A stretch of 64,000 nucleotides of DNA from CALLVY01 sp937899855 (GCA_039820405.1 JBCBQC010000007.1:1-64000); one strand, 5' to 3'. Shown: positions 55,396 to 63,375, counted from the stretch's first letter. Notes: generated by a model not told the origin, from the sequence alone. Numbers and translations are program-made.

Positions 55396-55470
55396 TGGAT
55401 CCACGTTGCGCCATTTTTTTGGTTCAGTAGAACACATCGGGCAACTTGGTAAATACGAAGGAGCAGCCTT

Positions 55471-55488
55471 GGTCCGGGAATCAGGACC
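55471..55488 (-). promoter_or_regulatory. hairpin in the leader of the B12 operon, possible expression platform
   Basis: On the RNA, ggtcc and ggacc (complement of 55484-55488 and 55471-55475) form a stem. The RNA segment GGTCCT (complement of 55483-55488) equals the 5' strand of riboswitch stem P1. It could therefore pair with the 3' strand of P1 instead, giving two exclusive folds. Confidence 0.4.
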
Positions 55489-55534
55489 AGGAAGTTCGAT
55501 CGGATCGTTGCCTTTGATGCGAAAGCAAGTTCCG

Positions 55535-55650
55535 GGTCCTGAGGAAAGGTAATCTGGCTTATGGCACGGGGCCACTTACAGTTGCGCAACAGCTCGTGAT
55601 TTTCACACGATTCCCCTTTGTTTACTCCGAGTTGGGAGTACCCTAGGACC
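55535..55650 (-). ncRNA. cobalamin (B12) riboswitch
   Basis: About 116 bases upstream of the receptor gene carry the conserved cobalamin aptamer elements. In RNA order: GGTCCT (P1 5' strand), a small stem-loop TACTCCcaactcGGAGTA, AAAGGGGAATC, GTGTGAAAATCAC, GAGCTGTTGCGCAACTGT (the central core), a GC-rich stem GGCCCC/GTGCC, and the B12 box AAGCCAGATTACCT, then AGGACC closing P1. Binding of adenosylcobalamin should lower expression of the uptake and salvage genes. The match to the consensus is strong although a covariance-model search was not run. Confidence 0.88.
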
Positions 55651-55658
55651 ACCGTGGG

Positions 55659-55666
55659 TAAAGATA
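55659..55666 (-). promoter_or_regulatory. probable -7 element of the B12 operon
   Basis: The minus strand reads TATCTTTA, one base from TAnnTTTG, 8 bases before the first stem of the riboswitch. Transcription would start near 55652. The upstream element was not found at good spacing. It lies just beyond the stop codon of the neighbouring gene. Confidence 0.45.
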
Positions 55667-55671
55667 AGGCA

Positions 55672-56604
55672 TTATTCTTGGAATCGGTAGGCACGCAAAC
55701 GATGATTGTCGAAGCAGGCCACCACCAGACACTGGCGTTCGGGAATCCAGGTGAGGTCCGCCGCTTGGATGCCCTCGGCGCGGGTATCCAGCAGCTGGTG
55801 AACCTGACCATCGGGCGCTACCCAATGAACCATCCCCCCCCAACTGGAGACCCAAAAACTACCGTCCGTCAGCGCCTCCAAACCATCCGCCTGTGGCAGG
55901 CCAGCCGCAATCGCGATCAGCTCTCCGGTTTGCGGATTCCAACTTTGCAGCCGCTGGGGCGTCCACTGAGCCACGTACAACTGAGATTGGTGAAAGTACA
56001 GCCCATTCGGCGTCCGAATGCTATCCAGGGCCGTCTCCACCACGCCCTCGTAACAACTGAAAATCCGATCGCCCGCCGTATCCGAACAGTACAGCTTCCC
56101 TTGGGGATCGGCAGTGATGTCATTGAGGGCTTTGGCCTCGGGAAGGGGGATGGTTTCCAACAAAGTGCCACTGGCCAAATCGATGCGGTGTACCCGATCA
56201 ATATCGGTGGTAAACAACTGGCCGCGGTGGGTGCAGAGGCCCGTGGGCGCATCGAGCCCAGCCAACCATTCCGCCTCCAGAATATCTCCATCCAGGCTGA
56301 CTTTGGCGATCGAGCCCCGACCGTCCTTCGCCATGAAGTGGCCATCAATATTGGCCGTGTACAGGGCCTGAGTGATGGCGTCGTAGTGAACGGACTCGAC
56401 GGTTCGCAGCAGGGTATCGGTCTCCCAGAGTAGTGTCAGCTGGGGGGGCTGAGAAGGGTCTACGATCGTTTTGGTAGTCGCTTCCGACGGAGCCGCTCGG
56501 CCGTTTGGGCTAGGCTTGTTGGATGGAGAAGTACAGGTACCCAGCACGAAAAGGAGCGTCAGGGATAGCCCCAAAACGGGGAGATAAGGAAAAAAGCGCG
56601 GCAT
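55672..56604 (-). CDS. SMP-30/gluconolactonase-like exported protein
   Basis: A 310-residue predicted exported protein, possibly a lipoprotein (LTLLFVLGTCTSPS; the lipobox is imperfect because Thr precedes Cys). Residues about 55-305 form a six-bladed propeller like SMP-30/strictosidine synthase-like enzymes: VESVHYDAITQALYTANIDG, GLCTHRGQLFTTDIDRVHRIDLASGTLLETI, LNDITADPQGKLYCSDTAGDRIFSCY, PNGLYFHQSQLYVAQW, ADGLEALTDGSFWVSSWGGMVHWV. The Asp and Asn residues at the blade centres (LND, PNG, ADG) suggest a metal site as in lactonases. Substrate unknown. Its stop is 22 bases before the B12 riboswitch. Confidence 0.75.
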   Translation of the reverse strand: MPRFFPYLPVLGLSLTLLFVLGTCTSPSNKPSPNGRAAPSEATTKTIVDPSQPPQLTLLWETDTLLRTVESVHYDAITQALYTANIDGHFMAKDGRGSIAKVSLDGDILEAEWLAGLDAPTGLCTHRGQLFTTDIDRVHRIDLASGTLLETIPLPEAKALNDITADPQGKLYCSDTAGDRIFSCYEGVVETALDSIRTPNGLYFHQSQLYVAQWTPQRLQSWNPQTGELIAIAAGLPQADGLEALTDGSFWVSSWGGMVHWVAPDGQVHQLLDTRAEGIQAADLTWIPERQCLVVACFDNHRLRAYRFQE

Positions 56605-56679
56605 GATTTACTGATTTTAGGACTTGAATAAAGGGACAATTTGCCCAAAATCAGGAGCGCCGAGGTCGCAAAAGGATTT

Positions 56680-57741
56680 CTAGGAGTCCTCAAAGGTATT
56701 TTGGGAGGATTTTCGGAAGGCGGAGGGCGTTTGTCCCGTCATTTTTTTAAACGTAGCGTAAAAGGCGGACTTGGAGCTAAAACCGACTTCGTAGGCCACG
56801 GCCTCTACGGTGAGGGCAGCCTTGCTGCGCAACAGCCGCTTGGCCGCCTCGATCCGGTAGCCATTGACAAAGCTGCTAAAATTTTTTCCCGCGCTTTCGT
56901 TGACCAACTGGGACAAGCGGTTGTTACTCAACTTCATCTGGCGGGCCAAATTTTCCAATTGGAGCTCCCCGTCGCGGTAGAGTTTTTCTTCCTCCATCAG
57001 TCGATGCAATTGAGACAATAAAACCCGGGCCTCCTCGGCAGGCATGGGACTCGCCGCGTATTTGACCCCGGGTTGCAACAGGGAGCGCCAGTGCTCCCGA
57101 CCCCAAAAACCGCCCAGGGCGAGCAGGTAAAAAATAAGCGAGGTGAGCACGGGACCGAGGATGTAAGACGTGTAGAGCGAAAGGACAAAACAGGCGCAAA
57201 TCGCTACACTGGGCAGAAATACCAGTACCGCCCGCCACTGCCAGGGCTGCCAGGGCGTCTCACTCCGCCACCGCTGCCAAAAGCTGGGCCAGAGGAGGTA
57301 GGCCGTGGCCAGTAGATAAATCGTCAAATGGGTGTGAATCAGGTAGCGCAAATGGAAATCCCAGCTTGAAAAGTGCGCGGCAAAGGGATAAAAAATCGCC
57401 AGTAAAATCACGATCAGCAGGGCCACTCCCAAGTGCGCCCAGGCCGTGGGGGGCAGTCCCCCCCTCCGCTCCGGCAAAAGCCCCAGAACGTAGAGCCACA
57501 GTGCGGGGCCGATCAAAAAATTGGCACTGAGGCCCAATTGGATCCAATGGGGAGCAAGCCGAGGCTCAAAAAAGTAAACGCAAGATACGCCCACTCGCAA
57601 GCAGAAAAGCAGCAACACAGTCAGGAGTAAGTAGTCCGTCGGTTTTTTCTTTTCCGACGCCACCAAGAGGTAAGCCCACAGCAGCAAGCCGTGAAAGACC
57701 CCCAGGGCACTGAAGAAAAAAAGGAGCTGATTACTGAGCAT
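56680..57741 (-). CDS. membrane-spanning AraC-family regulator
   Basis: A 353-residue protein with seven to eight transmembrane segments in the first about 230 residues and a cytoplasmic AraC-type DNA-binding domain at the end. The latter shows QLENLARQMKLSNNRLSQLVNESAGKNFSSFVNGYRIEAAKRLL and LTVEAVAYEVGFSSKSAFYATFKKMTGQTPSAFR, both helix-turn-helix units. This type, common in Bacteroidota, would transmit a membrane signal straight to DNA. The ATG at 57741 starts the first transmembrane segment. It follows the PNPOx-like gene by 10 bases and may be co-transcribed with it and a methyltransferase. Confidence 0.85.
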   Translation of the reverse strand: MLSNQLLFFFSALGVFHGLLLWAYLLVASEKKKPTDYLLLTVLLLFCLRVGVSCVYFFEPRLAPHWIQLGLSANFLIGPALWLYVLGLLPERRGGLPPTAWAHLGVALLIVILLAIFYPFAAHFSSWDFHLRYLIHTHLTIYLLATAYLLWPSFWQRWRSETPWQPWQWRAVLVFLPSVAICACFVLSLYTSYILGPVLTSLIFYLLALGGFWGREHWRSLLQPGVKYAASPMPAEEARVLLSQLHRLMEEEKLYRDGELQLENLARQMKLSNNRLSQLVNESAGKNFSSFVNGYRIEAAKRLLRSKAALTVEAVAYEVGFSSKSAFYATFKKMTGQTPSAFRKSSQNTFEDS

Positions 57742-57751
57742 ACTTCCCAAT

Positions 57752-58300
57752 TTAAGGTACCACTTCCCCACCCGACCAATCCGTCGCCGTCCGAAGAAAA
57801 CGGACCCGCCGGTGTTGCTCGCGGCTCAACTGGAGCACGTCCACCTCCACCGCCCGAATCTGGAGCGCCACAAAGTGCAGGTCCTCCCCGTAGCGCAGCC
57901 CTTCTACGGGTAAGGGACTGCCCGGGGGCAGTTCGGTCTGGTAGTCCGTGATGGAGGGCGACTGAACGACCTGTTGGCGCCAGTTTTCGTAACGGTCGTG
58001 TCCCGCCTCGATGAGTTCGGCTTGGGCCCGCCAGCGGACTTGTAATTTTTTACGCGGGTGATAAAAAAGCACCGATACGCGGGCGTCCTCCCGAATTTGC
58101 GCCACTTTGGGGGTACGCGTATCGGTGAAGACGGTGAGGCTCCAGTCGGGTCGAAACTGGCGTTGGACCACGGTGCGCAGCTCGGGGTATTCCCCGTGGG
58201 TGGCCAACCAAAAGAAACGGAAGGGATGCCGGCGATCGGCATTGCTGCGCAGTAATTCGGCTTTGGCCTGTTCTAATAATTCGAGGGCGAGGGTACTCAT
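57752..58300 (-). CDS. pyridoxamine 5'-phosphate oxidase-like flavin-binding protein
   Basis: A 182-residue split-barrel protein. HPFRFFWLATHG, PELRTVVQRQFRPDWSLTVFTDTRTPKVAQIREDARVSVLFYHPRKKLQVRWRAQAEL is the FMN-binding core of the PNPOx superfamily. It is not the standard PdxH (the C-terminal catalytic signature is not seen), so pyridoxal synthesis is unlikely; other flavin or heme oxidase roles are possible. The ATG at 58300 overlaps the stop of the methyltransferase gene by 4 bases. The AraC regulator follows after 10 bases. Confidence 0.8.
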   Translation of the reverse strand: MSTLALELLEQAKAELLRSNADRRHPFRFFWLATHGEYPELRTVVQRQFRPDWSLTVFTDTRTPKVAQIREDARVSVLFYHPRKKLQVRWRAQAELIEAGHDRYENWRQQVVQSPSITDYQTELPPGSPLPVEGLRYGEDLHFVALQIRAVEVDVLQLSREQHRRVRFLRTATDWSGGEVVP

Positions 58301-58977
58301 AAGGGTTCGAGTTGATAAAAGACCTGGGCATTGCAAGCGGCGCTCAAACGGGGAAAGGGCGAGAAGTGACGCGCGACGATTCGAAAGTAGCGGCTAAAAA
58401 TGGCTTCCAGGTGGCGGTGATTGAATCCAATGTGGCTCGGAATAAAGCCTTCTACCGCGCGCAGCTCCGGCAGTGCTCGTCCCCAGAGGCACTTCCAGGT
58501 GTTGGCCCAATTGTGCCAGTGGTCGGGATGGAGGTGGAGCCGGCGCAGGTTTTTGACGAGGGAGGGCAGCCCGGTTTCGATGGGTACGGAGACCAGGAGT
58601 CGCCCCCGGGGTCGCAGGAGGCTTTTCATCTCCCCCAGCATGCGTTCCTGATTGGCCGGTCCGAAATGTTCGAGTACTTCCAAACAGAGCATAAAGTCGT
58701 AAGTGCCGGGGTGCAGATCGCGAAAGTGGGTGCAAAACCGGATGGCGGGATGCGGATCGGGCACCAGCAGGGGGTCGTAGCCGGTCAGTTGGCCACCCCG
58801 GCCGGCAGCGTGGAGCCTTTGCAGCATCTGGCCGTCGCCACAGCCGTAATCCAGGAGCCGTTCGATCCCGGAGGCGGGCACCAAATCCAGCGCGCGCATC
58901 AGGCGAGAGCGATGCGAAAAACGCGCCAGGGGGTTTTTGCTGTTGTAGGTGTAAGCCGAATAGTCGTAATTGCTCAT
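58297..58977 (-). CDS. class I SAM-dependent methyltransferase
   Basis: A 226-residue methyltransferase. The SAM-binding motif I is LLDYGCGDGQMLQ (about 41-53), motif II/III continue with GYDPLL, FMLCLEVLEHFG and LLRPRGRLLVSVP. The C-terminal half has an extended region (HLHPDHWHNWANTWKCLWGRALPELRAVEG, SPFPRLSAACNAQVFYQ) as in UbiG/Methyltransf_23-type enzymes acting on lipids, polysaccharides or small molecules. The substrate is unknown. It is first of a three-gene unit with a PNPOx-like protein and a membrane AraC regulator (overlap of 4 bases with the former). Confidence 0.82.
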   Translation of the reverse strand: MSNYDYSAYTYNSKNPLARFSHRSRLMRALDLVPASGIERLLDYGCGDGQMLQRLHAAGRGGQLTGYDPLLVPDPHPAIRFCTHFRDLHPGTYDFMLCLEVLEHFGPANQERMLGEMKSLLRPRGRLLVSVPIETGLPSLVKNLRRLHLHPDHWHNWANTWKCLWGRALPELRAVEGFIPSHIGFNHRHLEAIFSRYFRIVARHFSPFPRLSAACNAQVFYQLEPL

Positions 58978-59018
58978 GCTACCTGGGTTCTACCAATCGG
59001 ATGCCGCGTGCCGGGGAA

Positions 59019-59894
59019 TCAGTCCCCGAGATAATCACCGGCGGGGACGATTTTATAATGCGGGTTGTTCTCCAGCAAGTCCTGCAAGACCCCAACGTGG
59101 GTTTGCCCGATGATGACCACGATCCGTCGGGCCCCCGTCTCCATTTGAGAGCGGAGTAGGTTGCTGTAGATTTTTAAATTGCGCTCGTAAAACAGGGCGA
59201 TGAATTCCGCCCCGATGTATTCCGTATCGATCTGATCGCGATCCAGCCCGTCGTAATTGCGAAAACTACCGGCCGTGACGTAAGCCGGCGTATTGTAGAA
59301 CAGCCGGTGAGAGCGGGCTACGTTTTCCGGTAGGTTGAGCGTACGGAGGAAGTCTCGGATACTGTGCCGGCCTTGTAAAAATTCTTGGGTGACCTGACGA
59401 CCGTAATCTTGAAAGTCCACCAGGTCCTGGCGGAAGCGCTCGTAACCCTCCCCCGCAGCGAGCAGGCCCTGGGAATGGCTTTCGTAGTGATCGATGCCCA
59501 CCACCCCGGCCAGTTGGAGCTGGCGGGCCAAGGGAAAACCAATTTGGTACACCTCACTCAAGCCATCGGAAAGATCCCGCGGATCAAACGCCGCGAGTCG
59601 GTAGAGGCTGTCCAGTCGAGCTTGCTGCCCCCGCTCCCGTTCGATAAAGACTTGGTCGGCTTGAAAACCCACCAGTTGGCGAACGACTTCGGCGAATTCG
59701 GCCTGCCGCTGGGGTCGCAGGAAATCGCGCGTGGAGGAGTCGCTGCGGTGAAACTGGTTGAAGTGAAGGGTGCCCAGCAAGAGGACTTCGACGGGCGCCG
59801 TCTCCGAGGTGGCGAGGGAGTCCTGTGCGCTCAATCCATTCCTACCTCCGAGTACGAAGAGTAGGGAAAGGAAAAATGCTATTGTTCTTTTCAT
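59019..59894 (-). CDS. DUF5694 exported protein (TraB/Tiki-like fold)
   Basis: A 291-residue exported protein. A signal peptide (FFLSLLFVLGGRNGLSAQ) precedes a domain with VEVLLLGTLHFNQFHRSD near 35 and VVIIGQTHVGVLQDLLENN at the end. The pair GTLHF and GxxH is the metal-binding pattern of the TraB/PrgY/Tiki superfamily, some members of which are metalloproteases. The central helical part (QVFIERERGQQARLDSLYRLA) resembles DUF5694. Predicted periplasmic or surface protein; activity not established. The neighbouring genes do not suggest a role. Confidence 0.75.
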   Translation of the reverse strand: MKRTIAFFLSLLFVLGGRNGLSAQDSLATSETAPVEVLLLGTLHFNQFHRSDSSTRDFLRPQRQAEFAEVVRQLVGFQADQVFIERERGQQARLDSLYRLAAFDPRDLSDGLSEVYQIGFPLARQLQLAGVVGIDHYESHSQGLLAAGEGYERFRQDLVDFQDYGRQVTQEFLQGRHSIRDFLRTLNLPENVARSHRLFYNTPAYVTAGSFRNYDGLDRDQIDTEYIGAEFIALFYERNLKIYSNLLRSQMETGARRIVVIIGQTHVGVLQDLLENNPHYKIVPAGDYLGD

Positions 59895-59978
59895 GTAGAA
59901 TCAGTAGTTGTTTTGTCTAAGGGTATCCGAAGCCTAAATTGGAAAACCACTTTGACCGCTTTTGCTTCAACTCCACGG

Positions 59979-60818
59979 TCATTTCCCCACATCCGGGATC
60001 GCCATACTCATTTCGTACTGATCGATCACCGACGTACAACCCGCCCTCTTCAAAGCCGCCAGTACCTGGGGCCGACGATCGTCGACGTTGGCGGTCACGC
60101 CCCCCGGGTACTGCTGGGCGATGGCAGCAAGCAGCGCTTCCCAGCGCCCTTCCCAGGCTTCAAACTGTACCAACAGACAACGCTCCTCTCGGGCCTTGGC
60201 CAAAAAGTAACCCAGGGGCTGCCCGCTCTGATCCCAAACCCGAAAACTACTCACCTCCTCCCCCAGTTGATCGACGGCAGCGTTGGTATTGTCCCAGGCA
60301 CAATAACGCTCCAGTGCGGCATTCTGCGCGCGAACCCAAGCAAAATCGGTCGCTTCCACTCGCCCTTTCCACTCGGATCGACGGAGGGCCCCTTTCCACA
60401 GACACAAACCCCGATCGATCGAAAAACCAATCCGTTGATAAACCGCGATGGCTCGGGTATTTTCCTGAATCACTTCCAACTGGCAGTGGGTGATGCCCGC
60501 CGCCCGGAAGTGGGAGAAGGCGCGTTCGTACAATTGATCCACCAGGGCGCGACCGCGGTAGTCCGGGTATACGCCCGTACCCGTGTTGAAAGCAATCCGC
60601 TGCCCACCGCGCTCATCAACTCCATTGATGATAAAACTCACCAAACGGTCCGCCACAAAATGCCCGTAGGAGAGGTCCCAGCGGACGCGACTGAGGCGAA
60701 AGCGTTTTTCCCAATAGGAAATTTCGGTGGGAAATTTGACAAAATAATCGGCAAAAGCCACGAGCAGGGCCTCGACGACGTCCGCCAAAGGGGTCTGCTC
60801 CAGAGAACGGATTTTCAT
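59979..60818 (-). CDS. two-part GNAT-family N-acetyltransferase
   Basis: A 279-residue acetyltransferase. The first about 150 residues are a GNAT fold: NTGTGVYPDYRGRALVDQLYERAFSHFRAAGITHCQLEVIQENTRAIAVYQRIGFSI contains the acetyl-CoA loop (YRGRAL) and the standard C-terminal motif. The remaining 130 residues (WVRAQNAALERYCAWDNTNAAVD to AIPDV) look like a degenerate second GNAT or ligand domain, as in two-domain acetyltransferases. Substrate unknown. The ATG at 60818 (MKIRSLEQ) is preferred to one five codons upstream. Confidence 0.8.
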   Translation of the reverse strand: MKIRSLEQTPLADVVEALLVAFADYFVKFPTEISYWEKRFRLSRVRWDLSYGHFVADRLVSFIINGVDERGGQRIAFNTGTGVYPDYRGRALVDQLYERAFSHFRAAGITHCQLEVIQENTRAIAVYQRIGFSIDRGLCLWKGALRRSEWKGRVEATDFAWVRAQNAALERYCAWDNTNAAVDQLGEEVSSFRVWDQSGQPLGYFLAKAREERCLLVQFEAWEGRWEALLAAIAQQYPGGVTANVDDRRPQVLAALKRAGCTSVIDQYEMSMAIPDVGK

Positions 60819-60926
60819 GCCGCAAGTTATCATTTTGGGGCGACTCTCCCAACCCTTTTTAAGCCCTACCGCATCGGCCCCAATCCTGCGTACGACCGGA
60901 ACGGCCGAGCGTCGGGCCGGATCCCC

Positions 60927-61721
60927 TCAATCAAAAGCCCGCAGGAGCTTACCGAGGTACTGGGCGCTGGTTTCACGCTGGTAGATGCCGAGGGAAAGGA
61001 AGGCTTTATCCAGCAAATTGATATCGAAAATGGCGTAATCGAAGTGGTGGCTGAGCCCGCTGGTCAGCCGCGTCCGGCGGAGCACCAGCATTTCGTACTC
61101 CGAATTGGAGATGTTGTTGCGCCCCCCCGTATTGATGTACTGACGCATGCGACGTTCGGTATCCTGCAGCCCCACACTCAGGATTTGCAGGTGTCGGGTG
61201 GCCTCGGCCAGGATTTTGCGTTGGAGGTTGAGCCCCTCAATGGCCTGGGCCTTTTCAAAACGCACCTGCCGATCGGTTTTTTCGATGGAGTAGTAATCCT
61301 CGTCGATGTGGCGATTGAAGTACTGAATGGCGTGGAGGTGGAGCTGGGCCAGGGCGCGCATGGGGACGATAATTTGTTCAAATTTTTCCTGTAGCGATTG
61401 GTAGTAGCGCCGCTCGCCGGAGAGGCTCTTTTGGTCGTGCCGATCGGGAACGTCGAGGAAGAGGCTGACGATGCGATTGCCCACCTCGTGGGCCGGTGCC
61501 TTGGTCTGGGTCAACAACTGGGAGAAGGGCTCGGCCAGGTCGTTGAACTTTTCGATGCTGGTCAGGATATCGTCGAGGGCTTCGGGCGCTCCTTCGGTAA
61601 AGCGGTCGTCCGCCTCCAAGGTCCAGTCCTCCTCAGTGGGTTCGGGAGTCTGCGGCTCCGCTTCTTCGGAAGGATCGGAGGGACGATCGGGGTCAAACAA
61701 ATCTTCGTACGGGTTGGGCAT
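60927..61721 (-). CDS. unrecognised acidic, mainly helical protein
   Basis: A 264-residue soluble protein that I do not recognise. The first about 45 residues are acidic and proline-rich (PYEDLFDPDRPSDPSEEAEPQTPEPTEEDW), probably disordered. The rest is helical: DDILTSIEKFNDLAEPFSQLLTQ, RHDQKSLSGERRYYQSLQEKFEQIIVPMRALAQLHLHAIQYFNRHIDED, RKILAEATRHLQILSVGLQDTERRMRQYI. There is no signal peptide, membrane segment or catalytic motif. The helices have a coiled-coil look, suggesting a structural or interaction role. The ATG at 61721 is preferred to an upstream TTG. A GNAT gene lies 108 bases downstream and a VOC protein 42 bases upstream, so co-transcription with these is possible. Confidence 0.55.
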   Translation of the reverse strand: MPNPYEDLFDPDRPSDPSEEAEPQTPEPTEEDWTLEADDRFTEGAPEALDDILTSIEKFNDLAEPFSQLLTQTKAPAHEVGNRIVSLFLDVPDRHDQKSLSGERRYYQSLQEKFEQIIVPMRALAQLHLHAIQYFNRHIDEDYYSIEKTDRQVRFEKAQAIEGLNLQRKILAEATRHLQILSVGLQDTERRMRQYINTGGRNNISNSEYEMLVLRRTRLTSGLSHHFDYAIFDINLLDKAFLSLGIYQRETSAQYLGKLLRAFD

Positions 61722-61763
61722 GGCACTCAAATGATGGTAACGAATTAGGGCAATAACACGGGA

Positions 61764-62159
61764 TCAGCCCCGAGGCTGAAAATCGGCGATGGGACTGGAT
61801 ACATCCAGCAGTACGCCGTTGGGATCGCGCAGCAGCATGCGGCGCTGACCGTAGGGCGTATCCGCCGGCGCTTGTTCGATGGGGTACTGGTGCTGCTGAG
61901 CCCGTTCAAAGCAAAGCTCCACATCGTCGACCACCAGGGTGAGGTAAAAACCAGTAGCTGCCCCCCGAGCGGCGGCGGGCACAAAATCGCTATCGCGGGC
62001 AATCAAGCCCAATTCCAACGCAGCATCCGGCGATTGAAGCTGTACGAACCAATCGCTGTCGTAGGCAATTTCGAAGGCAAAGAGCCGGGTGTAGAAGGCC
62101 TTGGAAGCCGCCAGATCGTCGGTGCAGAGGTTGGGCAAAAGGCGCTGGAGGTGTTGCAT
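61764..62159 (-). CDS. VOC (glyoxalase/bleomycin resistance) family protein
   Basis: A 131-residue protein with the paired beta-alpha-beta-beta-beta modules of the vicinal oxygen chelate superfamily: LPNLCTDDLAASKAFYTRLFAFEIAYDSDWFVQLQ and FYLTLVVDDVELCFERAQQHQYPIEQAPADTPYGQRRMLLRDPNGVLLDVS. Metal-binding positions are only partly evident, so it could be a binding protein rather than an enzyme. The ATG at 62159 starts the domain; the frame is open for another 281 codons upstream, but that part overlaps the acetyltransferase gene in another frame and looks like a shadow. Confidence 0.8.
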   Translation of the reverse strand: MQHLQRLLPNLCTDDLAASKAFYTRLFAFEIAYDSDWFVQLQSPDAALELGLIARDSDFVPAAARGAATGFYLTLVVDDVELCFERAQQHQYPIEQAPADTPYGQRRMLLRDPNGVLLDVSSPIADFQPRG

Positions 62160-62221
62160 GCTAAAACGGACTTTTTCGCAATATACGGCATTGCGTCCAA
62201 CTATGCCGAAACCGGTGCCAA

Positions 62222-62731
62222 TCAGGATCCGCCGAAGAGCAGCAGGGGTTCCGCGGGCTCCCGCCCCAGTTGGACCAGGGCCAGTCGGCGGAGTCCAAGC
62301 CGAAGCAGCAAGTCTTGGGAGCGTTGGTTGACCTCGGTGGTGATGCCCAGTACGACAGGAATGGCCCAGTGGTGGCGAGCCAGGTGGAGGGTCGCCCGGG
62401 CGGCTTCGGTGGTGTAGCCCCGGCTTTCGTATTCCGGTAGGATGGCAAAACCCAGATCGGGAAATTCCAGGTGGGCGCGTTTGACCAGTCCGCAGATGCC
62501 CAGCGACTGGCCATCGCTCCGACGTTCGACGAGGTAGAGGCCGTAGCCGTGCTCGCGGTAGGATTTTTGGAGGGCGTTTTCGACGTATGCCGCGGCGGCT
62601 TTGAGATCCCCCACCTGACGATCGCCAATGTGTTCGAGCCAGCCCGGAGAATTGAGGAGGGCCAAGATGAAAGGGGCGTCCGTAGGATGGGCTTCGCGTA
62701 ATCGCAGGCGATCGGTGGTGTAGGGAATCAT
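62222..62731 (-). CDS. GNAT-family N-acetyltransferase, RimJ/RimL-like
   Basis: A 169-residue acetyltransferase of the RimJ/RimL (Acetyltransf_3) type: TDRLRLREAHPTDAPFILALLNSPGWLEHIGD, GICGLVKRAHLEFPDLGFAILPEYESRGYTTEAARATLHLA with acetyl-CoA loop, and VVLGITTEVNQRSQDLLLRLGLRR. Members acetylate ribosomal proteins, antibiotics or small molecules. The ATG at 62731 is preferred to one four codons upstream. It lies between the TetR and VOC genes, about 60 bases from each. Confidence 0.83.
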   Translation of the reverse strand: MIPYTTDRLRLREAHPTDAPFILALLNSPGWLEHIGDRQVGDLKAAAAYVENALQKSYREHGYGLYLVERRSDGQSLGICGLVKRAHLEFPDLGFAILPEYESRGYTTEAARATLHLARHHWAIPVVLGITTEVNQRSQDLLLRLGLRRLALVQLGREPAEPLLLFGGS

Positions 62732-62791
62732 GGCAAGGGGCATATTTTGGGGCGGGTGAGGGAAAAAACGGTTGGACCAAACGGGGAAACC

Positions 62792-63313
62792 CTACCCGCC
62801 GTATTTGCGACGCAGGAATTGGTGGTAAGCCTCCCGGTCCGGTAGCTCGTCCCGAAGTAGGGCGACGGCCAGGGAATCGAGCAGGTGTAACAAAAGCTGG
62901 GCCTCTTCCGCGGGTTGGGGATACGCCAGTTGATCGAAGGCCTGGGTCAGTCGTTGGTACAGGGGGTGGGTGGGGACGGCGGGGGGGGCGCCTTTTTGCC
63001 ACTTCAACTTATACTGTAAGCGCCAGTAGTCATACTGCGCTCGCTCAAGCCCAAAGGGCAAATCAAGCGTGGCGAGGATACAGCGGCGGGCATCCGGTTC
63101 GCGCAAGATGGGCTCGACCAATTGCTCCATCTTCTGGTTCATGCCTTGCATCAGCGCGTCCAACAACCCTTTTTTATTGGTGAAATGCCGAAAAATCAGT
63201 CCTTCGGACACGCCCGCCCGCCTAGCGATCCGGCTGGTCGAGCTGGCATCGTAGCCTTCCTGCGCAAACAGCTCCAGGGCTGCTCTCAATATTTTTTCCT
63301 GTTTTTCGGTCAT
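62792..63313 (-). CDS. TetR/AcrR-family transcriptional regulator
   Basis: A 173-residue repressor-type protein: KQEKILRAALELFAQEGYDASSTSRIARRAGVSEGLIFRHFTNKKGLLDALM is the helix-turn-helix of TetR proteins and the remaining about 110 residues form the ligand-binding helical domain. The ligand is unknown. The CPBP-family gene lies 63 bases upstream in the same direction and the acetyltransferase gene 60 bases downstream, either of which could be regulated. Confidence 0.88.
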   Translation of the reverse strand: MTEKQEKILRAALELFAQEGYDASSTSRIARRAGVSEGLIFRHFTNKKGLLDALMQGMNQKMEQLVEPILREPDARRCILATLDLPFGLERAQYDYWRLQYKLKWQKGAPPAVPTHPLYQRLTQAFDQLAYPQPAEEAQLLLHLLDSLAVALLRDELPDREAYHQFLRRKYGG

Positions 63314-63375
63314 ACCACGCTGTGTCCGCTAAAATTATTATTTCTCCCCTAGTTTGACAAACATCGGCCTCGATT

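Noticed and set aside
55396..55575. N-terminal extension of the B12 receptor by 60 residues
   Set aside because: The segment encodes part of the cobalamin riboswitch and its leader; the signal peptide begins at 55395.
59913..61394. 493-residue open frame on the plus strand
   Set aside because: It crosses two supported minus-strand genes (an acetyltransferase and the unknown acidic protein) and their gap. No domain or sensible start is visible.
62160..63002. 281-codon upstream extension of the VOC gene frame
   Set aside because: It overlaps the acetyltransferase and part of the TetR gene in another frame and is rich in Pro, Arg and Ser, a typical shadow. The VOC domain starts at the ATG at 62159.
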